This document shows, one piece after another, positions 9,009 through 21,820 of a stretch of DNA of 64,000 nucleotides. Under the pieces are notes generated by a model, which worked only from the letters and a program-made list of their open reading frames with translations, made no database searches and was not told the origin of the DNA. Where the stretch lies: the NCBI GenBank assembly GCA_033807775.1, contig CM066327.1:93456295-93520294 (forward strand), written 5' to 3'. This DNA comes from Saussurea involucrata. Taxonomy: Eukaryota > Streptophyta > Magnoliopsida > Asterales > Asteraceae. Position numbers and translations under genes: made by a program. Each line of letters opens with the position of its first letter. Within the stretch, counting starts at the first letter, position 1.

Positions 9009-11702
9009 TCAAGATTTAAAAATTTATGACAATAGTCTTCAGCTCTTTATAATCTTCAGATCTTTATCACTTCATCACTTTGAACAATCTCCCTCTTCGC
9101 TTTGAAGGAAGATCAATCTTCGAAAAATAACTCTGAAGAATCTTCAAATAAGCATTGTCTTCAGAAATCCAATTTGATTGCTTTAATCTTCAACTGGATC
9201 TTCAAAATCAAATAGTCATCAAAGTCTCGAATCACAAACTTCAAATATTTGTAGCTTTGGTCAAAGTCTTTAAACAAAATCTTCATCTCTTCAAATCGTT
9301 GATCTTTGAATCATTGTAGCATTGATCTTTGCATCTTTGAGAAATATCTTCAGTCTTTGATTATGAACCGGTCTTTGAGCTTTAACTGTATTTGAGCTTT
9401 AACGGGCTTTGAATATCTTGAACTGTGTATCTTCACTTCTTGAGCAATGAACATCTTTAAACTTTGAGCTCTCTCGAATTATCTCAAAACATCTTGACTT
9501 GTTATCTCGAGCTTCTTGACTTTAACAAAAACTTCTCTTTATCTTGAAATTGAAACTTTCATAGTTTCTCCCCCTTTTTGATGATTGTGAGTATCATGAT
9601 CATCAAAACTTCAATATCAATTTCAGCAGTCTTTGAATATACCAATAACAATCTCCTCCTTTTGATCTGTTTATCCGTCAATTCCAAAAATATTTATCAG
9701 AATCTTTTCAAATTCAGATAAAATGAAAGTGGTAACCCTGAAACAACGGATGAATCAGTTAAATTGCCTGTAAGTTGCACAAAGCAACTTAGTACAACGA
9801 ATGCACTTTGGAAAGGAGCTTTTTGATGTTCACTCCTCCAGGGCTTCCATTCAATCATCGAAAAACACTAAGGAATTTCTATGAACATTATGACAAGAAA
9901 ACATATTCCTTGTGTGTACGTGCAAGTGTAGAAATGATTGAAGCAACTTATACTTGAATAATAATAGGCTCAAAATGTGTAAACTGTTGAGACAACAACA
10001 AGTTTTCCACGGACTCAATGTGCATGAATGAAGAGCGAAGGTGGGGCAAACTTCCTTCTTTTTCAATATCCAAACCTTCCGAATGAAGATTAGATAGATA
10101 ATATGTTGCGTCCCCAAGAAAATTGAAACATTTCATTGTTGAGAAAGAAATGAGTAGCTGGTGGGGTTAAATGCAAGAGTTGGCATGGGCTAGTTGCCTG
10201 TTTCAATGATGGTCACCAAAGAACGTGAACCAATCAGTAATGTGGCTGCCCGGCTCAGAAAGTGGTTGGGGCAGAGTTCTCTTATTCTTTTAACTATGTT
10301 CTTACACCCTCTTTCTATTTTTAATCTGCTAACTTCTACCCAAACTCTCATTTACATTTTACCTCAGCACAATGAGATACTCAACCGTATGAGTTATCTC
10401 CCCCACTCTTTGATTTCGACCCCTCACCCCTTAATCACTCAAGGATAACTTCTTGGGTAGGAAACACTGGTTAACGTGGATCCATAGAAGTTCTGTATTA
10501 TCTCACACTGATCCCCATGAAATTTTGTCCTAAAAATTTGCGTTGTTCAACAGTTTAGTTTGAACAAATATGAATATCGGCATTTGATTAACATTGCCAT
10601 CAGAATGTATGCTCCTCAATAATATCATGAAGATTTGAGCATTTGAACTTTGAAGATTTCTCAAAACAAGAATAGTTAAAGAATGAAATGAACTCGAAAG
10701 ACTTGTTTGAGAATCTGACAATGTATCAATCAGATCAAATATGAAAGATAATCATGTAAGGTTTAGGGTATCAAAGAATTGAATTTTGTTTATATGAACA
10801 AATAAAAACAATCTTTGAATGAAACGTTTAATTCTCACGCTGAAACGAATATGATGCTCAACAAAATTTGAAAATTCAAACGGGAGTATTACCATCGAAA
10901 AAATTGTTTCGTTTTGAGACATGGTAATAACAAAGTCAATATGAAGCTGAACCGACGTGTAAGAATACTTGAAAGTATATAGAAAAGATAATACGCAAGT
11001 ATTCATCTTTGGAAACACACGGTCAGAAATAATGATGTAACGAGAATCCGAGTTATATATATGTATATATATATATATATGAAAAATATTTAAAATCACA
11101 CTTCTAAATTCATAAAATCGGTTTGAGAATTGAGAAGTGGTTTGAACATTTAAGAACACGTTTTTCATGCTTGAAAGTCGTTCTTTTTTCAAACAATCTC
11201 AGATTGAGTTCAGAAGATACTTACAGTCAAATGTTTAAGCTCCCCCTCAAATCATGATAGACTGATTAAAAATCAGATAAGCTCCCCCTCAAAATCTGCA
11301 AAAGATCTTAATGAAACAAAATTAGTAGACAATCAAAGTCTAAGAACAATGAAATACGAGTTCTAAACTGATGTGTTTAGAAGTCAAACTCGTTGAAGTG
11401 CGGGTTCTGAACTAAAGTATTCAGAAACCATAAACATCATTGAAGTGCGGGTTCTGAACTAAAGTTTTCAGAAGCCATTATTGCATATGACCCCCCCTAC
11501 AAAGAAGCATAAAAAGAATATGTCAATAAGCACATATATATCAAAAACATACACAAAGATTAGAATTTCTCCCCCTAAAATCATTCATATATTTCAGCAT
11601 AGGTATTCTTCTTCAAATTACACACTTCTCTTCTGTTTTCCAGTCATGTGTTCGGTATAGTTCTGACAATCAGCACTACACATGATGAACCTGCAAAACA
11701 GA
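9009..11702 (-). other. Element B 3' noncoding region with extra polypurine tracts
   Basis: No gene is readable. Near 9000-9600 the sequence is dense in short TCTTCA and TCTTTGA variants. Polypurine tracts on the minus strand (plus-strand CTCCCCCT) recur near 9571, 11242, 11282, 11492 and 11572. A TATATA microsatellite lies at 11055-11080. Two near-identical segments near 11393 and 11438 carry GAAGTGCGGGTTCTGAACTA. The ORF-like stretches at 10752-11192 and 9851-10117 have AT-driven composition and no family match. Confidence 0.6.
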
Positions 11703-13990
11703 TTAAGTAGATTTTGGTACCCAACGGAACTTGGGTTCTGGCTTGTTATATGTAGTTCTTTTTGAAGAAATATTATAAGTACCATACCAAAAATAAACAT
11801 TTTCTTGCTTAACAAAATCATGAGTTCCATAAGAAGAACAACAAAGTTTCTTTCGTGCCAACCTAATCAAATGATTTGCAGAATTTATAGGATTAGGTTT
11901 AGCGAAAGACTTACCTTTGTGAGCATTGTTCGTCTTGTTCAACGTAGGTGAAGGAATAGATGATGTCGGGACATCTTTCTCAGGAGTAGATCCTTTTACT
12001 TTCCAAACCATCTTTACAGGCTTAAAGATAGGTGTATTTGAACTTGTAGCGTCATGGTTGTAGAAAAGATTAGAAGGACGCACATGATCTCTTGAATTGA
12101 CAGACTTTGTCGTAGAATCAGAAGAATGTTCATGAACAGAACCAGAAGTAGGCTTTCACGAACAATCTGAATCAGTTGAACCATCATACGACGATTGAAC
12201 AATAGTATAGGCACTAAATTGTTCAGATGATTAAACTTTGATCTTAATTGCTTCCAATTGCTGAACTTTATCGGACATAACATTTCTTTCTTGAACAGTC
12301 AGATCAAGTTTCTTTTGTAGATCAGACTTGATCTTCTGCTCTTTCATAGCCTCCGTTGCTAAAGCAGACAACCTCCTTGTTAACTTTAAGATTTCAGCCT
12401 TAAAGATGTTTCTCTTTTCTTTAAAATTCTTTTCGGATATATCTTTGAAAATTTCCATGTTTTTCTTTTGAAGACTTTGCTTTTCCTTTTCAAAACCATT
12501 CTTCTTTTCACTAAACTCTTTTCTCTCTTTTCCCAACAAAAAATCCAATTCAGATATTTTCTTTGAAAGCTCAAAACTTTTTGATTCAAAAACTTTTCTT
12601 TCAATATCAAAATCCACTCTTTCCTTATCAAGTTTTTCCTTTTCTAAAAATATCACCTTCTCAAAATCAGAAACTTGTTTTGAAAGATTTATGCATCTAA
12701 GTTCAAGAGCTTTCTTTTCATCAATCAAAGCATTATGGTCAGGAAGCTTCTTTGAGACATCAAATTCACAAGTTGTTCCTTTGTCACAAACTTCAGGCTT
12801 TAAATTCTCCTTACAAACATGGGTAGGTTGAAAATCATCATCAGAATCTTTTTCAAAAGAAGAATTTTCAAAAATAAGTCATTTATCTTTTGCAAATTCT
12901 TTTCTTTCTTTTTCCAAAACATTTTCCAAATCATTAACTTCTTTAGAAAACTCACAAATTTTGTCTTCAATTTTTTTTGCATTCTGTTACAAAATTTGCT
13001 TTCTCTTTCTCAAACTGTTGATGCTCCGAGAATAAAACTTTCTCAAGATCCGACACTTTCTTAGAAAGTTGGAGACACTTTTGATCGACTTTTTGTTTTG
13101 CATCAAAAGCGCTCTTTGATGAATCGGAAAACTTTTTAATCAAAGATTTTTCATTAATAAATTTCTCCTTTTCCAATTCATCTTTGAAACTAGAAGATAG
13201 TTCCTTAAAGCTATTTGAGTAAACAGCTGAAAGAAAATCTTTTTCAAGCTCAAATTTCATCCTTTGTTCTAGAATAGAATCCTCAAGTTCACAGATTCTT
13301 CCTTCGAGAACCAAAGGTGGAACATATCGTTTTGCTTCAAAAGGTTTTTCGCAATTTGGTTTAGTAACATATATATCAAAATAGTCATTCGAAAATTTTC
13401 CATGCGGATTCTTTTGATATTTTTCACTCTCTCGAGTATAACAAAAAGGAAGTTGCATTTTTGTTGTAGTTATTCTTTTCGTGGCTTCCTCTTCTTTGAT
13501 TTCCTCTTCATTTGACCATGGTATTTCAAATTTAGGCCAATATCTAGCATATCTTAAACATGTAAAATCATACAATGTAGGCAAAGATTTGGTTGCTTTA
13601 GCCAAGTGTTTAGGATTTTCATAACCAAGTCCCCAACATTTATTTAAAGAACTCACAAGCCTTGGCTTGTTCATGTGAATCGTTTGTTCAGATTGATCTC
13701 TCAAATAAAGCTTCTTTTCTAAATCTTTGATTTTGTCTAAAAATTCTGTGTTTTGAGTGGTAATATTTTTCAAAGAAAGTTCACACTCACTATTCTTTTC
13801 TTCCAAATCTTTGATTTTCTTTTTAAGCTCAGATATTTGAGAATCAGAAGATTTCTTATCCTCATCAAGCTTTTCTTGTTTATCTATGAGAGATTCATCA
13901 AGAATAGTTTGACTTAGATTTTTGTTTTCTTATTTTTCTTCTTGCAATGTAGCACTTAGTCTCTCATTCGGTGGATCATCAAAATATACT
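11703..13990 (-). pseudogene. Element B coiled-coil Gag-segment gene, broken
   Basis: Reading 13990 to 11703 on the minus strand gives a long Lys/Glu-rich coiled coil. It starts near DDYFLEVYFDDPP, then SQISELKKKIKDLEEKN, WGLGYENPKHLAKATKSLP, LEGRICELEDSILEQRMKF, and later LSKKISELDFLLGKERKEF and EAMKEQKIKSDLQKKLDL. It ends RLARKKLCCSSYGTHDFV and FRWVPKST. The same C-terminus ends the late-Gag segment in elements C, D, E and G, so this is the part of Sirevirus Gag between the knuckles and protease. A stop near 13932, a frameshift near 12967 and stops near 12228 and 12155 break it. An acceptor-like TTAATCTTTTCAG precedes the start. No capsid domain or pol accompanies it. Confidence 0.8.
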
Positions 13991-15077
13991 TCTAAGAAAT
14001 AATCATCAATTGTTACCTGAAAAGATTAAAAATGATCGTTATCAGATACTTCGTGAGAAATAGAATTATGCACATACGATAATCAGAGAAAAATTGATTA
14101 AAGTCAGAAAAATTTCCAAAATTAAAATTTGAATAACAAATTATAAAATTTGTCGTTAAAAAATTGATTCCAAAAAATTAATGCGGAAAACTGGACTTTA
14201 AATCGGCAAACCTGCAAAAGATAAGAAAAATATACCAGTTATGAGCAAAAGCAGGTAAAAATTGATAAAATTGACAAAACATGAAAAATAGGGACTAAAA
14301 ATGACAAAAACTAGAAAAAATAAAACTAAAAGGACTAAAAAAATGACAAAATGAAACTTAAAAACTCTAGGGGCTAAAAGAGTAAAAATCTAAAAATTAC
14401 AAGTCTAGGGACTAAAACTGTATAAATCTAAAAGTTTAAAGCTAGAGGGACTGAAACTGACTCAAACTAAAATAAAACTACAAGGACTAAAACTGTAATA
14501 AAATGAAACCTAAACTATAAGGACTGAAAATGTAATAAACCTAAAATCTATACTTCAGGACCAAAACTGTTAATTCTTAAAACTAACTAATGACTTAACA
14601 ACAAACTAACGAAAAGGACCAAAATTGTAAAGAAATCTAACGAAAAAACTATCGGACACTAACGGAGAGTTAACTAACTGACACTTAACCTAACTAACTG
14701 ACTTAGGACTAATATTGATAGAAATCTAACCAATCTAACGACACTAACAGGGTTTTAACGGAATAAGATAAAAAATGTAACGATTTTAACGGACCAACTG
14801 ACGAAACTAACGGAATAGTGATTTTACTGTTCACTTTCTTCAATGTCGACGATTTCCAGATTTCAGATTTAGATTTCGTCGATATCTCACATCAAAATGA
14901 TATCGATTTGGTTTCTTTGTGATTTTGGAACATCAGACAATAATTTCCACGCAAAAATATGGATTCATGCATCCAAAAACAAGAGTTCATGCATCCACGA
15001 GTTGTTTTTCAGGCAAGGAAGGATTTCAGTCGATAATCACAGTTGTCGGCCAAAGAATGATCGACAGTTAGGTGCTA
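13991..15077 (-). other. Element B leader, part nearer the gene
   Basis: Noncoding. From about 14280 to 14810 it is a degenerate low-complexity repeat on the plus strand: GGACTAAAACTGTAA and CTAACGGA variants every 20 to 35 bases. The left end of element C cuts it at 15077. The remainder of the leader resumes at 33704. Confidence 0.6.
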
Positions 15078-15700
15078 TGTTGATCCAAACCCTCAGTGAT
15101 TTGATAATGACTCTGAGAAACACTTAGTGAAAATTGTAAGTAGAAAATATGTATTAGAGTTTCACTATCGCTGATAAATACAAAGTTTGTTTAGTATCGC
15201 TGATAGGAACTCTCGTTCTTTAATTTACATATTCAGTGAACATTGTTCATCAGTGAGCCCTGAGCTTGTTCAGCCTCACTGATGACCGCTGATACTTTAT
15301 GTTGTTTACTTATGATCCGTGAAGACAAGTTTCACGTCATTCATGTTCTACGCTGAAGTCGAAGATCAAGCCGAAGAACCAGCGACAAGTCTACTAATGA
15401 ACTGATGCGGATATCAGCGAAGCCAAGACCTGTCCACTCAACGTGAAGTTTCAAGTAGAAGACTTCAGCGAACGCTGAACTTTATCATTCGCTGATAAAG
15501 AATCATTCAGCGAACGCTGATCATGAAGCCTCCTCTACAAGTAACTTTTGTCTTACCCCATTGCACGCCTCCGTACGATAATGTCAGAACGGACATCCCT
15601 TTTGTCCATAATCGTACAACCAACTCTGATTCTACATTGTTCATCATGCGACTACTAGGTTGTCTACCAAGGTCAAAACATGCAACCAACCAGAAGCTGC

Positions 15701-15748
15701 CACGTGTAAAGTTGTACTGACATGCATTAAATGCATGCAGTATATAAA
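15701..15748 (+). promoter_or_regulatory. Element C LTR core promoter: G-box, RY palindrome, TATA box
   Basis: CACGTG (15701-15706) is followed by the palindrome CATGCATTAAATGCATG (15721-15737) and TATATAAAG (15741-15748). The arrangement recurs in the 3' LTR (palindrome 27711-27727, TATA 27731) and, with small changes, in element G (G-box 59801, TATA 59842). CACGTG is the core bound by plant bZIP and bHLH factors and CATGCA is the RY core bound by B3 factors; the regulators of this element are unknown. Confidence 0.6.
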
Positions 15749-15995
15749 GGAAACCCTACTTAATTTTTGAAGTGCTCGGCCATTTCATTCTCCTTACTAT
15801 TCTTCGTGTTAGAATATTATCCTTAGTATTCTTAATTTCTCTCTATCTTATTTTTAGTGCAAGAAATCTTAGTGATTCTCATAGCTTGTTTAGATTAGGT
15901 TTATTCCTTAATCTTGTTCCACAACAAGTTGTAAATTGTTTAATACATATCAATAAACAATTTAGAAAAGTCAAAAATCGTGTGTTTGTAATCAA

Positions 15996-16015
15996 CCCCC
16001 CCCCCCCCCCCCCCC
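15996..16015 (+). repeat. Poly(C) run of 20 in element C U5
   Basis: Twenty consecutive C, 35 bases before the LTR end. The 3' LTR has 21 (27986-28006) and element G 18 (60085-60102). Confidence 0.9.
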
Positions 16016-16052
16016 TTCTTCAAACTTGTATAACCCCTTTGGGACCAACAAG

Positions 16053-16064
16053 TGGTATCAGAGC
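16053..16064 (+). other. Element C primer binding site (initiator tRNA-Met)
   Basis: TGGTATCAGAGC begins two bases after the LTR end and matches the initiator tRNA-Met site exactly. Confidence 0.92.
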
Positions 16065-16134
16065 AGTTTGTTTAATCTCATAAACAAGATATTGCTTATA
16101 CTAATTTCTTTTCTCTTCCTTGCTATTTTCTAAA

Positions 16135-18526
16135 ATGGCTAACACCACAAACACCAACTATATCGATAATGGTTCTCTTGCAAAACCCCGCAGATTTTCC
16201 AGATATAACTTCAATCTATGGAAAAATAGGATGATGCTCTTCTTGGAAGGTGTAGACCCTACTATGCCTTACTACATCGAAAATGGTCCATATATCCCTG
16301 TCATGATAGACGCTGATGTTCCAGCCACTGCTACTAGAGCTACAATCCCTGAAAGAGAAATTCCCAGGGCGCCTCACACATGGACTGATGAAGACAAGAA
16401 GAAGGTGGCCATCGACACTAAGACAAGATCCATCATCTATATGGCTCTTCATGACGAAGTCTACCATTCCGTCATGAACCTGAAAACCTCTAAAGCCATG
16501 TGGGACACAATCTGTATTCAATATGAAGGTACTTTTGAAGTCCAGGACTCAAGAAAGATCAACCTGGTAAGACAGTACGAAAGCTTCATTTGTGGTAAGA
16601 ATGAAACTCTCTCTAAAGTTCACCAACGTTTCAACTGTTTAATCATTGACTTAAAAACTGTTGGTAAGGAATATTCTAACTTTGAGATTCTGACAAAGTT
16701 TCTAGAATGTCATCCTGAAAGCTGGGACATTTATTCAATTTGTCTCAAGCTCTCAAAGGATCTGAAATCAATGAACCTTTCTACCTTATTTGGCACTATG
16801 CTCAATCATGAGCAGTCGTGTCATCTTAAGAAGAATCTTGTAAAAGATTCCAAAAGCACACCTGTTGCTTTATTCTCAGAGTTAACGCCCACTCAGCGCT
16901 CCACTGTTACTATCACTGAGTTGGAATCTAACTCTGATGACTCATCAGAAGCTGATCCTTCAGAAATTGATGAGTCACTGTCCCTCCTGGCTAATTCTTT
17001 CACGAGATTCGCCAGAAAGAGTAACTTCAGAAGAAACAAACCTCTTGCACTCACTGACAAGCCAAAATCGTCAACCCCTGTTGATAAGGCTACTGCTACC
17101 TACTTTAACTGTGAAAAAGTAGGACACTTTGCAATTGAATGCATGTCAAAGAAAGTATTTAAACACTCATCTTCCTCCAAGAAATCCTCTAACCCCAGGG
17201 CTATAGATGACAAATACAAGAAGCTGAAGGAAAAGAATGCAAAGCTGAAAAGCTTTAAGAAGAAAGGCAAAGGCATGATCGCTGAAGGTCATGATTGGAC
17301 TCTTTCTGATGAAGAATCGTCTGACTCTGAAGATGATGATGAGGCCAATCTCTGCCTCATGGCCAAAATAGATCAATAGGAAGAACAAACTGAAATTCCC
17401 TCTACTTCTACCTCCACCTCTCAGGTATCAAACTCTCTCACTAATACACAAACTTCAGCTCTTAGTGACATCGAAAGACGTCGGACCGTCGATCTTCTGA
17501 CTGTTGATTTATATGATGTCATGAATGGCAAGACCAAAGCTGAAAAACTAAATATTGATCTTACTGAACAGCTTAAGAATTGTCACTTAGAAATTTAAAA
17601 GCTTTCTAAAATAGAAGAAAATTTAAAAGATCAGGTCTGTATAAATCAAATCATTCGTATCGAGCGAGAAGATGCTGTCGAGGCATTAAAGGCTGAAAAG
17701 GCTACTGTTGATGGATGGTGTAAATCCTCAACAACGATCACTGAGATATTGAAAGCTCAGATTCCCTTGAGTGACAAACGTGGCCTTGGTTACAAAGCTG
17801 ACGCTGAGGAACCAACCACTGATCGTTCCATGATTAAGTTTGGAATGTTCATGTCCTCTATCCCTGACACTTCTTCATCTCAGTGTTTCTTCTTCTAAAA
17901 CTACTACTCTTGAGGAAACCTCTACCTCAAGTTCTAAACTGAAAGGTAAAGGTAAAGAAAAAGTTTTTAATCAAAAACCTCAGAAGGGTACCTTTGTACC
18001 TAAGCTGAATGTTTCTAAACCTTCAGTGAATTATCCCTCTACTTCTAAGAACAAGATCCCTGGATTTATTCAGCGATCTACTCCTAGAATCAGAGTGGAT
18101 ATATATGGTAAGAAATCCGAAGAACTGATCGTTCCTCCAATTTCCAATGCCAAAGGTATTCTTGGTGCTAGCCCTGCTCATTTAAAATTATCGGCTAAGC
18201 ATATAAATGGTCCTAAAGCTACTTTTAGCTATAGGAAATGTTATCACTGTGGACTTACCGATCATATTGCTAGTAAGTGCTCCACAACCACCAAAGCTGA
18301 AAAGTTAGCTAAGGTGAAGATCAATGCCCCCAAGGCAAAGAAGACCAATCCTGGTGCAAATCAGGTTAAGGTGAAACCAACCACTGAGGTTAAGAAATTA
18401 ACCATAGTGAAGACTAGTCCTGAAGCTGAATCTTCAAATGTCGCGAAGATTGCTGAACCTTCCACTTCCTCTACCACCACTGACAAATGTGGACCCATGG
18501 TAAAATGGGTGCCCAAGTCAAAATAA
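16135..18526 (+). pseudogene. Element C gag, broken
   Basis: I start at the ATG at 16135 (MANTTNTNYIDNGSLAKP) because element G begins at the same residue; an ATG 15 bases upstream is likely spurious. The capsid is UBN2-like (NFNLWKNRMMLFLEGVDP; TSKAMWDTICIQYEG). The first knuckle has lost its first cysteine (YFNCEKVGHFAIEC). An acidic segment, a coiled coil and LSDKRGLGYKADAEEPTT follow, then a second knuckle CYHCGLTDHIASKC and the terminal KWVPKSK. In-frame stops lie at 17377 and 17596, and a frameshift near 17870 moves the end to frame 2. Gag forms the virus-like particle and binds RNA. Confidence 0.9.
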
Positions 18527-18539
18527 TCTTCCTTTGTGT

Positions 18540-21500
18540 GCATGTCCTGAAGGGTATCTGGTATCTCGATAGCGGATGCTCTAGACACATGACTGGCAAA
18601 AAGAAACTGCTCACTGAATATAAGGAAGAGAAGGGTCCCTCAGTGACCTTCGGTGGAAATGGAAAAGGCTATACCTGAGGGTTTGGTGTACTCTCTAATG
18701 GTACAACTACCTTCAGAAGAGTCGCATATGTTGAAGGACTGAAGCACAATCTTATGAGCATCAGTCAGCTATGTGACAAGGATCACAAAGTGATTTTCTA
18801 AGGAATCCTGCTTTGTTACTGACAAAAAGGAGAAGATCCATCTTAGCGGATATCGTCTGAAAAATGTTTATGTTATAAACATGGACTCGACAACCACTGA
18901 GAACTCCTGTTTCTTCTCAAAAGCCTCATCTGATGTCAACTGGCTATGGCATAAGAGGCTCTCTCATCTCAACTTCAAGACACTGAATACTCTTTCTTCT
19001 AAAGAGTTGGTCACTGGTATACCTCAACACTCAAACGCTAAGGAATCTCTATGTTCAGCGTGTGAGAAAGGGAAACAAACACAAGCAAGCTTCAAATCTA
19101 AGCAAGTTTCTTCAGTGTCATCTCCTCTCCAACTTCTCCATATGGATTTGTTTGGCCCTGTTAACAAACAATCCCTCGCTTGAAAGAAATATACACTGGT
19201 CATAGTCGATGAATTCTCTCGCTATACCTGGGTTATGTTTCTCCGTTCTAAGAGTGACACCCCTGAAGAACTCATCTCTTTCGTCAGGAAAATGGAAGTC
19301 CTGAACAATATGACCGTTCGCTCAATCAGGAGTGATCATGAGACTGAATTCAAAAATAGTTCCTTGATTCCTTCTTTGAAAGTAAGGGTATTTCTCATAA
19401 CTCTTTTTTGTGAGAATTCCACAACAAAATGGAGTCGCTGAAAGAAGAAATCAAACGATCATCGAAGCTGCATGTTCAATGCTCAGTGATTCTCATCTAT
19501 CTACTCAGTTCTGGGCAGAAGCTGTCAACACTGCTTGTTTCACTCAAAACAGGTCACTGATTGTCAAAAGATTCAAGAAGACAGCCTATGAACTTTTTCA
19601 TGGGAGAAAGCCTTCAATTAGCTTTATTCACATCTTTGGATGTCAGTGTTTCATACTGAACAACAGGGATGCCCTAGGAAATTTTGATCCCAAGGCTGAT
19701 GATGGAATTTTTCTTGGATACACTTCTATCTCTAAAGCCTACAGAGTCTTCAATCGAAGAAGACAAACTATGGAAGAAACAATCAACGTCACTTTTGACG
19801 AATCCCGATCAGCGAACTCCAGACCTTCTACTGATACTGAAGAACTGAATTAATGGATGTTTTCTCATCTTTGTGATTCAGAAGCTGCTCCCATTCATAA
19901 AGTTAATACTCCTACCGCTGAAGATGATGATCCTATTATCATCCCAAGCATGCAGACAAGTGAAGCTGAATCCTCATGGGTCTCAGTTGTTCTTCTCAAC
20001 ACATGGCCTGCTTCTGAACTATCTACCTCAGATATCCCATCTACTTCTCAACAATCAGTGAATGAAATGACATCTGAACCTCTACCTCTTCTACCTGAAA
20101 TACCTGAAGTTGTTGAAGCTTCTTCTTCAGCTCCTTCAGAAGTTCAAATCGAGTCAGTGAATCATACTCCGGCTCAGCGATGGACTATAAATCACCCCAT
20201 CGATCAAATTCTTGGTGATACAAACGCTGGTGTTCAGACTCGACGAAGTGCAGGTAATATTTGTTTATTTGTTAACTTTATTTCTCTGATTAAACCAAAG
20301 AAAACAGATGATGCCCTCAGAGATCCAAACTGGGTCAGTGCTATACAAGAAGAGCTGACAGAATTTGAAAGAAACAAAGTTTGGAAGCTCGTTCCACGAC
20401 CATCTGACAAGTCAGTGATAGGCACTAAATGGGTCTATCGAAACAAGTTGGATGAACATGGAACTGTAACCCGCAACAAGGCTCGTCTTGTTGCTCAGGG
20501 ATACATACAAGAGGAAGGCATAGACTATGACGAAACATTTGCCCCAGTGGCAAGACTCGAACCCATTCGTCTATTCTTAGCTTACGCTGTTCACAAAGAC
20601 TTCAAGGTATATCAGATGGATGTTAAATCAGCATTCCTCAACGGAAGGCTGAATGAAGAAGTCTACGTGGAACAACCTCCAGGATTCACTGATCCTAAGC
20701 ATCCAGGTTATGTATATAAACTGTATAAGACACTCTATGGGTTAAAGAAAGCTCCTCGTGCATGGTATGACACTCTCTCTACTTATCTCTATATTGAAAA
20801 ATTTGAGCGAGGTAAAATCGATAAAACTCTATTTTTCAGGAAAGTAAAAGGTCATATCATTCTTGTTCAAATATATGTCGATGATATTATATTTGTCTCT
20901 ACTAACCCTGGCTTATGTACTCGTTTCGCTGAAAGAATGAAAGCTGAATATAAAATGAGTATGATGGGTGAACTAACATATTTCCTTGGTCTTCAGATCA
21001 AACAAAGTGAAAAAGGTACTTTTATTCACCAAGGAAAATATGTTAAAGATATGCTGAAATTTTTTGATTTAACTCAAAGCTCAGCTATGAAAACCCCAAT
21101 GGCACCGCCACTGACACTTAACAAAGATCCTTTAGGGAAACCTGTTAATGTCACAACGTACCGTGGGATGATCGGCTCTCTTCTGTATCTTACAGCTAGT
21201 CGTTCTGATATTATGTATGCAACTTGTTTGTGTGAACGATATCAAGCTGAACCTAAGGAATCTCATTTAATCGCTGTAAAGCGTATTTTTCGATACCTTA
21301 AGGGTACTCCTAACCTAGGTCTTTGGTATCCCAAAGACTCAGGGTTTGATCTAATCGCCTATTCAGATAGTGATTTTGCAGGTTGCAAATTGGATAGGAA
21401 AAGCACCACAGGAGGCTGTCAACTTCTGGGTGGAAAGCTGGTGAGTTGGACAAGTAAAAAGCAAAACTCAGTGTCCACCTCAACCGCTAAAGCTCAGTAC

Positions 21501-21820
21501 GTAGCTGCTAGAATCTGTTGTTCTCAGGTCTTGTGATGAGAAATCAACTACTTGACTATGATCTTCAACTCTCCAAAATTCCAATCTATTGCGACAGCAC
21601 TAGTGCCATCGCCATAGCAAACAATCCAGTGCTACACTTAAAGACCAAACACATCGAAATCAGGTATCATTTTATCAGAGATCATGTGATGAATGGTGAT
21701 ATAGAACTTCATTTTATCCCAACTAATTTTCAGTTAGCTGATCTTTTCAACAAACCTTTTGAGGAGACAAAATTCAACTTTCTCATCAGCGAGCTTGGAA
21801 TGCTGAACCTGGAAGAGTAA
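18540..21820 (+). pseudogene. Element C pol: protease, integrase, reverse transcriptase, RNase H, broken
   Basis: Protease motif WYLDSGCSRHMTG is intact. A TGA at 18676 replaces the CGA seen in element G. The pre-integrase zinc domain (LWHKRLSHLNF, LCSACEKGK) and integrase follow, with D in HMDLFGPV, D in RSDHETEF (G to E next to it) and E in PQQNGVAERRNQT. Frame changes lie near 18800 and 19385; stops at 19181 and 19851. Reverse transcriptase is open from 19857 to 21536 with DYDETFAPVARLEPIRLFL, YQMDVKSAFLNG, YGLKKAPRAWY and the catalytic VQIYVDDIIF. RNase H shows YSDSDFAGC and STAKAQY, where the usual E has become Q, then shifts frame near 21530 and ends at 21820 (IYCDSTSAIAIANNP). Confidence 0.92.

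Larger units (their letters stand above)
15078..16050 (+). repeat. Element C 5' LTR
   Basis: It starts TGTTGATCCAAACCC and ends GGGACCAACA, 973 bp. The U3 is dense in CGCTGA, TCAGCG and CACTGA motifs. TATATAAAG is at 15741 and a run of 20 C at 15996-16015. Confidence 0.92.

Noticed and set aside
15772..16083. Open frame across the element C LTR end, and its twin at 27762-28109
   Set aside because: It reads through the poly(C) run as polyproline and crosses the LTR boundary; it is LTR leader sequence.
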